Assembly: GCA_025934385.1 (NCBI GenBank)
Contig: JAICYE010000153.1
Location: 1 to 5,974, forward strand
Origin: Acidimicrobiia bacterium
GTDB lineage: Bacteria; Actinomycetota; Acidimicrobiia; IMCC26256; BP-133
Length of the DNA: 5,974 nt
Direction of reading: 5' to 3'
How positions within the stretch are numbered: position 1 is the stretch's first letter; each line of letters begins with the position of its first letter. This document shows positions 1 through 4,970 of the stretch, in pieces. A model generated the notes under the pieces. The model saw only the letters and a program-made list of their open reading frames with translations, was not told the DNA's origin and searched no databases. The translations under genes were made by a program, and so were the position numbers.

Positions 1-98
1 AGCGAGGGCAGGGCAGCGTCGAGATCGGCTGACAGTCCGCCGGCGTCGGGCGGCGGCGCAGACGAGCGGCGGCGGACGACCGCCACGACTCCACACAT
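1..98 (-). CDS. N-terminus of a class II glutamine amidotransferase (GlmS-like), partial
   Basis: Reading the minus strand from the ATG at 98-96 gives an open frame to the window edge that begins MCGVVAVVRRRSSAPPPD. A Met followed directly by Cys-Gly and a hydrophobic beta-strand is the hallmark of N-terminal-nucleophile (class II) glutamine amidotransferases: once Met is removed, Cys becomes the nucleophile that releases ammonia from glutamine. Families starting this way include glucosamine-6-phosphate synthase (GlmS), asparagine synthetase and PurF. The form MCG(I/V)(I/V)AVVRR most resembles the GlmS/SIS-domain group as I recall it, but only 32 residues are visible, so the acceptor domain and substrate cannot be told. 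It is divergent from the phosphatase gene, and a TANNNT box lies 7 bases upstream of the ATG with no ribosome binding site, which fits a leaderless mRNA. The gene continues beyond base 1. The frame and start are fairly secure; the family subtype is not. Confidence 0.6.
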   Translation of the reverse strand, partial: MCGVVAVVRRRSSAPPPDAGGLSADLDAALPS

Positions 99-693
99 GG
101 ATCCGAGACTAGGCCCCGGGCAGGCGCGCCGCGGCCGTAGCATCTGGCCCATCGAGATCCTCGTGGTCTGCACCGGGAACACCTGCCGCTCGCCGATGGC
201 CGCCGCGCTGCTGGCCCGGCGACTGGACGACGCCGACGTGTTGGCGACGGTCTCGTCGGCCGGCCTGCTCTTCGACGGCAAGCCGGTCACCGACCACGGC
301 CTGGCGGTGATGGCCGACCGGGGGATCGACACGTCGGGTCACCGGTCCCGGCGCCTCACCCGGGAGCTGGTGGACGCCGCCGACGTCGTCGTCGGCATGG
401 CCCGCAGCCACGTGCGGGAGGCGGTGGCCATGGTCCCCGAGGCGCTGGGGCGGGCGTTCACGCTGAAGGAGATCGTGCGCCGGGGCGAGGAGTCGGGCGG
501 CCGGGCGGCGGACGAGCCGCTCGGGGCCTGGCTCGCCCGGCTGGGGGCGGGGCGGCGCCCGTCCGACCTGCTCGGCGACTCCGATGCCGACGACGTCGAA
601 GACCCGATCGGCGGGCCCCGCCGCAGCTACCAGCGGACGGCCGAGGAACTCGACGACCTCACCGCCCGCCTGGCCCGGCTGCTGGCGTCGTAG
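97..693 (+). CDS. Low-molecular-weight protein tyrosine phosphatase
   Basis: A cytoplasmic phosphatase expected to hydrolyse phosphotyrosine in proteins; relatives act on exopolysaccharide kinases, and the fold is shared with arsenate reductases. The signature P-loop VCTGNTCRSP gives the nucleophile Cys25 and phosphate-binding Arg31 (C-x5-R-S). The general-acid Asp-Pro pair is D169-P170, in EDPIGG followed by Y-x2-T-x2-EL, the usual C-terminal helix. At 198 residues it is longer than the common 150-160. Part of the excess is the first 18 residues, and part is a linker of about 25 residues (GAWLARLG to DSDADD) just before the DP loop. The only canonical in-frame start is the ATG at 97, used here. 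It lacks a ribosome binding site and overlaps the start codon of the divergent gene. A TANNNT box at 138-143 and the usual family N-terminus suggest translation may really begin at ATC151, giving 180 residues. The family is near certain; the target and the start are not. Confidence 0.9.
   Translation: MDPRLGPGQARRGRSIWPIEILVVCTGNTCRSPMAAALLARRLDDADVLATVSSAGLLFDGKPVTDHGLAVMADRGIDTSGHRSRRLTRELVDAADVVVGMARSHVREAVAMVPEALGRAFTLKEIVRRGEESGGRAADEPLGAWLARLGAGRRPSDLLGDSDADDVEDPIGGPRRSYQRTAEELDDLTARLARLLAS
106..111 (-). promoter_or_regulatory. Putative -10 box (TAGTCT) of the amidotransferase gene
   Basis: On the minus strand TAGTCT (111 to 106) matches the actinobacterial TANNNT -10 consensus. Exactly 7 bases separate its last T from the A of the minus-strand ATG at 98, which would place transcription start on or next to the start codon, as in leaderless actinobacterial genes. 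No convincing -35 hexamer is visible. This is inferred from motif and spacing only. Confidence 0.4.
138..143 (+). promoter_or_regulatory. Putative -10 box (TAGCAT) of the phosphatase gene
   Basis: TAGCAT fits the actinobacterial TANNNT -10 consensus. Seven bases after its last T comes ATC at 151, the codon that aligns with the expected N-terminus of the phosphatase. This is the same spacing as in the divergent gene. If the box is real, the transcript starts at about 150 and the ATG at 97 is not transcribed from this promoter. There is no recognisable -35 element. Confidence 0.4.
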
Positions 694-696
694 ACT
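691..696 (+). promoter_or_regulatory. Possible -10 box (TAGACT) for the secreted repeat protein
   Basis: TAGACT fits TANNNT and begins with the TAG stop codon of the phosphatase gene. It would place transcription start near 703, leaving about 22 bases of leader before the ATG at 725. No -35 element is recognisable and stop codons often produce such matches by chance. The gap between the genes is only 31 bases, so read-through from the phosphatase gene is equally possible. Confidence 0.22.
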
Positions 697-724
697 TCGG
701 CGGCCGTTCATTTCTGGGGGTGTC

Positions 725-2890
725 ATGCGCTGCCGGTCGTCGCTTCTTCGTCGCTTCGCCGCCTTCCCCCTGGCCGTGGCCGTCGGGCTCTTCGGCCTCG
801 GCTTCGTCGGGCTGCGGCCGGCCGGCCCGGCCGCCGGCGCCGGCGAGCTGATCGGGAACCCTTTCGGTCCGCCCGGCGCCCGCTGCGGCGCCCTGCAGGA
901 GCTGCACCTGCCCGGCGGCGGATGGACCTGCACACACGGCGCCGACTCTGCACCGAAGGGGGTCGACATCCACCGCCGGTTCGACTCCGGCAAGGCCCGG
1001 GCCGGCATGGTGCTCCCCGACGAGCAACTCGATCCCCGCAGCGCCGCCGCCGCCGACCCCAACGCCCACTGCTTCGGCGACGGGCAGAGCGGCGACCGGG
1101 TGCAGGCCATCTACGCCCGGGCGTCGGACCACACCGACCAGTACGACACGATCGTCCCCTACATCCGGCAGTGGGCCGCCGACGCTGACGCGGTGTTCAA
1201 CGACTCGGCCAGCGAATCGGGCGGGATCCGGCACGTCCGCTGGGTGACCGACGCCGCCTGCCAGCCGACCGTCCTGCATGTGATCCTGTCGCCGACCGGG
1301 GACGACAGCCTGGCCACCACCATCGCCGACCTGACGGCCCAGGGCTACACCCGCGCCGACCGCAAGTACGTCGTGTGGATGGACGCCAACGAGCTCTGCG
1401 GGATCTCGTCCTACTACGAGGACGACCGCAGCACCGACAACTTCAACAATGGCGACCCGACGGCGCCGGCGACCATCTCCCGCATCGACAACGGCTGTTG
1501 GGGGCTGGGCAGTCAGGGCACGTCGATCGAGGCCCACGAGATCATGCACGCCCTCGGTTCGGTGATGCCGACCGCACCGCACTCGACCGTCCTGGGCCAC
1601 TGCACCGATGCCGCCGACCGCATGTGCTACCAGGACGAGTCGACCGTGGTCCTCTCCAACGTCTGCCCGCAGACCGAGGAGGCGCTGTTCGACTGTCACA
1701 AGGACGACTACTTCAGCGCCGCGGCGTCCCCCGGCGGCTACCTGGAAGGGCACTGGAACACGGCCCACAGCGCCTTCCTGTCGACGACCGACGGCGACGA
1801 CCCGGTCAGTATCGCCGGATCGACGGTCACCGAAGGCGACCTCGACACGAAACCGCTGGCCTTCACCATCAGTCTGGCGGTGGCGCAGAACATCCCCGCA
1901 ACGGTGCACTGGCAGACGCAGGACGGGACGGCGACCGCCGGGAGCGACTACCAGGCAGCCGGCGGCGACGTGAGCTTCGCCCCCGGCGAGACGCAGAAAA
2001 CCATCACCGTCAACGTGATCGGCGACTTCGACAAAGAGCCGACGGAGTTCTTCACCGTTGCGCTGTCGAACCCGTTCAACGCGGTCGTGAGCGGCGCGCC
2101 GGCCCAGGGCATCATCCTCAACGACGACCCGAAAGGGGAGGGCTACTGGCTGGTGGCGTCGGACGGCGGGATCTTCTCCTACGCCGACTGCCGCTTCTTC
2201 GGCTCGACCGGGAACATCAAGCTCAACCAGCCGATCGTCGGCATGACGCCGACGCCCTCGGGGCTCGGCTACTGGATGGTGGCCCGCGACGGCGGCATCT
2301 TCTCCTACGGCGACGCCAACTTCCACGGCTCGACCGGCAACCTCCGGCTCAGCCAGCCGATCGTCGGCATGGCCGCCAGTCAATCCGGAACGGGGTACTG
2401 GTTGGTGGCGGCGGACGGAGGGGTCTTCGCCTTTGACGTTCCGTCGTTCGGTTCGGCCGCCGGCCGGGCCCGGGCGCCGGTGGTGGCCATGGCGCCGACG
2501 TCCTCCGGGGCCGGCTACTGGGTCGTCACGGCCGACGGCCAGATCTTCAACTTCGGCGACGCCGAGAACTTCGGCACGACCGGCCCGCTGCAGCAGCCGA
2601 TCGTCGGCGCCGCCTCGACGCCGGACGGGCACGGCCTGTGGCTGGTGGCCCGGGACGGCGGCATCTTCGCCTTCGGCGACGCCGGCTTCTACGGGTCGAC
2701 CGGCGCCCTCGAGCTGAACCAGCCGATCGTCGGCATGGGCCACAGCCCGTCGGGCCACGGCTACTGGCTCGTGGCCCAGGACGGCGGCATCTTCGCCTTC
2801 GGCGACGCCGGCTTCTTCGGCTCGACCGGGAACATCAAGCTCAACAAGCCGATCAACGGGATGGCTGCCCTGCCGCACCCGCTGACCTGA
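725..2890 (+). CDS. Secreted metzincin-like protein with Calx-beta domain and six C-terminal repeats
   Basis: A 721-residue exported protein. Residues 1 to about 39 form a signal peptide: a basic start with R9-R10, a hydrophobic core, and an Ala/Gly-rich cleavage zone. Residues 40-355 hold a protease-like module with HEIMHALG at 271-278 (two zinc His and the Glu), H286 and H292 as possible third ligands, and DRMCY at 298-302, which resembles a Met-turn. Several cysteines (in GWTCTHG, GHCTD, RMCY, NVCPQ, FDCHKDD) suggest disulfides. Residues about 359-468 are a Calx-beta domain (DGTATAGSDY, FAPGETQKTITV, EPTEFFTVALSNP). Six GYWLVA-DGGIF repeats follow from 473. The ATG at 725 was chosen because it starts the signal peptide and follows a G-rich tract (716-720); upstream in-frame codons lie inside the phosphatase gene. 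The role is inferred: cell-surface or extracellular peptidase or adhesin. Proteolytic activity is unproven because the third metal ligand is not the standard one. Confidence 0.85.
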   Translation: MRCRSSLLRRFAAFPLAVAVGLFGLGFVGLRPAGPAAGAGELIGNPFGPPGARCGALQELHLPGGGWTCTHGADSAPKGVDIHRRFDSGKARAGMVLPDEQLDPRSAAAADPNAHCFGDGQSGDRVQAIYARASDHTDQYDTIVPYIRQWAADADAVFNDSASESGGIRHVRWVTDAACQPTVLHVILSPTGDDSLATTIADLTAQGYTRADRKYVVWMDANELCGISSYYEDDRSTDNFNNGDPTAPATISRIDNGCWGLGSQGTSIEAHEIMHALGSVMPTAPHSTVLGHCTDAADRMCYQDESTVVLSNVCPQTEEALFDCHKDDYFSAAASPGGYLEGHWNTAHSAFLSTTDGDDPVSIAGSTVTEGDLDTKPLAFTISLAVAQNIPATVHWQTQDGTATAGSDYQAAGGDVSFAPGETQKTITVNVIGDFDKEPTEFFTVALSNPFNAVVSGAPAQGIILNDDPKGEGYWLVASDGGIFSYADCRFFGSTGNIKLNQPIVGMTPTPSGLGYWMVARDGGIFSYGDANFHGSTGNLRLSQPIVGMAASQSGTGYWLVAADGGVFAFDVPSFGSAAGRARAPVVAMAPTSSGAGYWVVTADGQIFNFGDAENFGTTGPLQQPIVGAASTPDGHGLWLVARDGGIFAFGDAGFYGSTGALELNQPIVGMGHSPSGHGYWLVAQDGGIFAFGDAGFFGSTGNIKLNKPINGMAALPHPLT
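2141..2887 (+). repeat. Six tandem 120-126-bp coding repeats (GYWLVA-DGGIF-FGDA-GSTG-PIVGM)
   Basis: Repeat units begin at 2141, 2267, 2393, 2513, 2633 and 2759, each encoding 40-42 residues with the pattern GYWLVA-DGGIF-(F/Y)GDA-FFGSTG-LNQPIVGM-PSG. Units 1, 2, 5 and 6 follow the pattern closely; units 3 and 4 are two residues shorter and more diverged. The spacing of aromatic/hydrophobic strands separated by Gly/Asp turns would suit a beta-propeller of about six blades, but that fold is inferred. The last unit loses the pattern after KPINGM and ends in a short tail. Confidence 0.9.
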
Positions 2891-2908
2891 CGTCCGTCGC
2901 CCGCCGTG

Positions 2909-3553
2909 TCAGCCGATCACGGCCAGGCCGTGCATGCCGTAGGCCCAGTGCCCGGTCAGGTGGCAGCCATAGGCGAGCGATGGGCTGCCCGCTGAGCCGA
3001 ACGTCCAGGTGGTCTCGACGGTGGTGCCGGCCGGGACGGTGATCTCGCCGGGCACGATGCCGGTGTGCACGTGCGGGATGCCGCGCTCGTGGAGGTCGTG
3101 GACGGCCGGCGGGCCGATGATGAATTCGTGGTCGATCGGATCGCTGTTGTGGACCACGAACCGGACGGTCGCCCCCGGCTTCACCGTGATCCGGTCGGGT
3201 TCGAACCGGCTGTGGTGGGCGGTGACGTTGATGACGGTCGGCCCGGAAGCACCGCCGGGGACAGCCATCCAGGCGATCCCGGCGGCGAGGGCCGCACCCG
3301 CCACCGCGGCGACGACCACGAGCCGGGCCGGGCCGGCAGGGCTGCGTTCCCCGTCCGCCCGGGGGGTGCGACCGGTCGCGCTCGGCGGGTATCGACGGCC
3401 GTGGCTACCCGTTCTGGCGCGACCGGTCGCTCTGTCCGGGGCGGCGCGACCGGTCGCTCTGTCCGGTGCGGCGCGACCGGTCGCCGGGCCCGGGTCGGAC
3501 GGCGTGTCCCGGGTGGCCGCCGCCGCGGCGGCGGGCGGGCTCAGCAGGGTCAC
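2909..3553 (-). CDS. Membrane-anchored cupredoxin (blue-copper domain protein)
   Basis: A 214-residue protein whose C-terminal part (about 103-214) is a cupredoxin. The type 1 copper ligands visible are H142 (in DHEF), C197, H202 and M207 in YGCHLTGHWAYGM, with the C-x4-H-x4-M spacing seen in azurin- and sulfocyanin-like domains. Such proteins carry electrons one at a time outside the cytoplasmic membrane. A single hydrophobic stretch (78-98) would act as signal anchor and is preceded by a 77-residue basic, Ala/Pro/Arg-rich tail with ATGRAAPDR repeats. A loop holds H152, H155, H161 and H163. The GTG at 3553 was chosen because it overlaps the TGA of the upstream DUF2330 gene as GTGA, with no ribosome binding site of its own, suggesting translational coupling. 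A GTG near residue 79 would instead give a protein starting directly at the membrane segment. The copper domain is confident; the partner and N-terminus are less so. Confidence 0.85.
   Translation of the reverse strand: MTLLSPPAAAAAATRDTPSDPGPATGRAAPDRATGRAAPDRATGRARTGSHGRRYPPSATGRTPRADGERSPAGPARLVVVAAVAGAALAAGIAWMAVPGGASGPTVINVTAHHSRFEPDRITVKPGATVRFVVHNSDPIDHEFIIGPPAVHDLHERGIPHVHTGIVPGEITVPAGTTVETTWTFGSAGSPSLAYGCHLTGHWAYGMHGLAVIG
3368..3484. repeat. Four 12-bp palindromes, three within a 27-bp tandem repeat
   Basis: The perfect palindrome GCGACCGGTCGC occurs at 3368-3379, 3419-3430, 3446-3457 and 3473-3484. The last three are exactly 27 bp apart, within a tandem repeat that encodes ATGRAAPDR in the N-terminal tail of the cupredoxin. 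The first copy is 51 bp away and codes ATGR in a different context. Each copy could form a small hairpin in RNA or offer a two-fold symmetric protein site. Whether this is anything more than repeat expansion in a disordered tail is not known. Confidence 0.85.
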
Positions 3554-4884
3554 GGCCGGGCGGCTCGGCGGCGGAGGCGGATCTGGAGGGCCCAGGCGGC
3601 GAGGCCGAACAACAGCGCGCCGCCGCCGGCGGCGGCGATCAGGACGGCGGCCGAGGGGCCCGAGCCGTCGTGGGAGGCCGGCAGCGCCGGGGGCAGCGCC
3701 ACGCCCGCCGCCGGCGGGGCGGTGATCGGCGGCTCCACGATGACCGGCAGCGTCGGGTCGACGACCGGCATCGTGGTCGAGGGCGCCGGGGCGGCCGTGG
3801 TCGGCGTCGGCTTGGGCTTGGGTTTCGGGACCGGCTTCGGCGCCGCCGTCGTGGTGGTCGGGGCGGCGGTCGTCGTCGTGGTGGGCGCCGGCGGGGCGTC
3901 GAGGCCGGCCATCACCCGAGACGGCGTGCCGGTGCCCGACTTGTCGATGGCGAGGTCGTAGTGCAGCCGGCCGGTCTGTTCGTCGACCTTGAGGTAGGTC
4001 AACCACATCTGCTGCGGCACCCACTCCATGCCCTTGTCGGAGCGGAGGTCGTCGAGCAGCGACTTCGACGCCTGTTCGCTGCGCCGCTCGACGACCCCGG
4101 GGCCGGCGGCCTGGGGGCCGGACGAGCCGTCGCCTGGGCCGACACCGGCGGAGCGCTGCTGGGCGTCGGGCAGCAGGTTCGGGTGGTCCGGCGTCAGCAG
4201 GAAGACATCGGCGTTGATCGCGTCGCCGGCCGCCTTGCCGAGGCCGAGGATCCGCAGCGGCACCCAGGGGTTGTCCATCGGGATCGTCAGGTGGATCGGC
4301 GTGCCCTCACCCTCCGGCTGGTTGCGCTGCTTGGCGGCGTCGGCGTTGAACCGGGCGGCCATGAAGATCGGCGAGCGGGCGGAGTAGAAGTCGAGGACTT
4401 CGGGGGCGTCGGGCGTGAGCTGGAAGCCGTGGTCCCGGGCCCACTGGCCGACCGCCGCACCGCCGCCCCGCAGGATGGTGATGTCGAGGGCGTCGATGCG
4501 GGTGTTGTAGACCTCCTCGGCGGAACCGGGTGACGCCGCCGCCTCCTCACAGTTCGGTCCGCAGCTGGCGGCCTTCGGCGCCGGCGGGGCGACCTCTCGC
4601 TCGAGACGCTGGAGCGTCCAGTCGCCGCCGCGCTCGACCTTCGACGGGATCCCCGGCAACGGCACGATCGAGCCGAACTCAGCGCCGCCGCCCTCGAACG
4701 TGAACGACGTCACGTAGTGCTCGTTGCCGTCGGCCCAGGCGGCCAGGGTGGCGGCGCGGACGAGCTTGACGTTGCCGCCGGGCGTGACGAGCCCGGCGCA
4801 GGCAAAGGCGGGAGCGGCGGCCGTCAGGGCGCACAACCCCGCAACAGCAGACGCGATGAACAATCGGCGGGACGGACGGTGCAT
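3550..4884 (-). CDS. DUF2330 protein with Tat-like signal, Thr/Pro stalk and C-terminal membrane anchor
   Basis: A 444-residue protein of unknown biochemical function. Residues 1-28 are a signal peptide; SRRLFIAS at 5-12 resembles a twin-arginine motif and AFA at 26-28 a signal peptidase I site, so the mature chain would begin with Cys29. The globular part (29 to about 325) has features I recall from actinobacterial DUF2330 proteins: CAGLVTPGG, EHYVTSF, GAEFGSIVPLPG and ERGGDWTLQRL. A CGPNC pair lies at 108-112. Residues about 330-410 are a Thr/Pro/Ala stalk containing KPKPKP, followed by a membrane segment (412-433) and a basic tail (RLRRRAARP), giving a protein displayed outside the cell. 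The ATG at 4884 was chosen for its strong ribosome binding site and signal peptide; an extension to 5004 would translate the intergenic repeat. It ends in a GTGA overlap with the cupredoxin gene. The family call is good; the function is unknown. Confidence 0.85.
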   Translation of the reverse strand: MHRPSRRLFIASAVAGLCALTAAAPAFACAGLVTPGGNVKLVRAATLAAWADGNEHYVTSFTFEGGGAEFGSIVPLPGIPSKVERGGDWTLQRLEREVAPPAPKAASCGPNCEEAAASPGSAEEVYNTRIDALDITILRGGGAAVGQWARDHGFQLTPDAPEVLDFYSARSPIFMAARFNADAAKQRNQPEGEGTPIHLTIPMDNPWVPLRILGLGKAAGDAINADVFLLTPDHPNLLPDAQQRSAGVGPGDGSSGPQAAGPGVVERRSEQASKSLLDDLRSDKGMEWVPQQMWLTYLKVDEQTGRLHYDLAIDKSGTGTPSRVMAGLDAPPAPTTTTTAAPTTTTAAPKPVPKPKPKPTPTTAAPAPSTTMPVVDPTLPVIVEPPITAPPAAGVALPPALPASHDGSGPSAAVLIAAAGGGALLFGLAAWALQIRLRRRAARP

Positions 4885-4889
4885 GCGAG

Positions 4890-4896
4890 CCTCCCC
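4890..4896 (-). promoter_or_regulatory. Strong ribosome binding site of the DUF2330 gene
   Basis: On the minus strand GGGGAGG lies 5 bases before the ATG at 4884. It is the clearest Shine-Dalgarno sequence in the window and decides the start against the longer open frame that begins at 5004. Confidence 0.75.
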
Positions 4897-4923
4897 AGGT
4901 CGAGCAACGGAGCCGAAGCGGTT

Positions 4924-4962
4924 GGTGGTGGGTGATCGGTGGTGGGTGATCGGTGGTGGGTG
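4924..4962. repeat. 14-bp tandem repeat in the spacer between the binding-protein and DUF2330 genes
   Basis: The unit GGTGGTGGGTGATC occurs twice in full (4924-4937 and 4938-4951) and a third time for 11 bases (4952-4962), flanked by further GGT-rich sequence to 4970. The plus strand is a run of short G-tracts that could fold as a two-layer G-quadruplex, while the minus-strand mRNA is C/A-rich and probably unstructured. It lies immediately downstream of the binding-protein stop codon and within the 86-bp gap before the DUF2330 start. No TANNNT promoter box was found in this gap. Confidence 0.85.
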
Positions 4963-4970
4963 GTGGCTGG

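Noticed and set aside
584..724. Longer start (584) for the secreted repeat protein
   Set aside because: It would lie inside the phosphatase gene in another frame and bury the signal peptide 47 residues into the chain.
109..1110. 333-codon minus-strand open frame across the phosphatase and the start of the next gene
   Set aside because: Composition is Ala/Arg/Pro-rich with no recognisable motif, and it overlaps two well-supported plus-strand genes.
659..2878. 739-codon open frame on the minus strand opposite the secreted repeat protein
   Set aside because: It mirrors the third-position GC bias of the plus-strand gene. Its product is Arg/Gly/Val-rich low complexity, while the plus frame has a signal peptide, protease-like motif, Calx-beta domain and repeats.
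2887..2912. Inverted repeat CTGAC/GTCAG between the convergent genes as a terminator
   Set aside because: The stem is only 5 bp and arises largely because both genes end in TGA. The loop is long and there is no T-tract.
3554..4024. Extension of the cupredoxin frame upstream to an ATG at 4024
   Set aside because: The extra residues lie entirely within the DUF2330 gene in another frame and are low complexity. The GTG overlapping the DUF2330 stop is the better start.
3065..4533. Plus-strand open frames (3065-3961 and 3466-4533) opposite the cupredoxin and DUF2330 genes
   Set aside because: Their products are Gly/Arg/Val-rich low complexity. The minus-strand frames contain copper ligands, signal peptides and anchors and fit together as an overlapping gene pair.
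4924..4962. The 14-bp repeat as a CRISPR or plasmid iteron array
   Set aside because: There are fewer than three copies, no spacers and no replication gene nearby. It is a simple tandem repeat.
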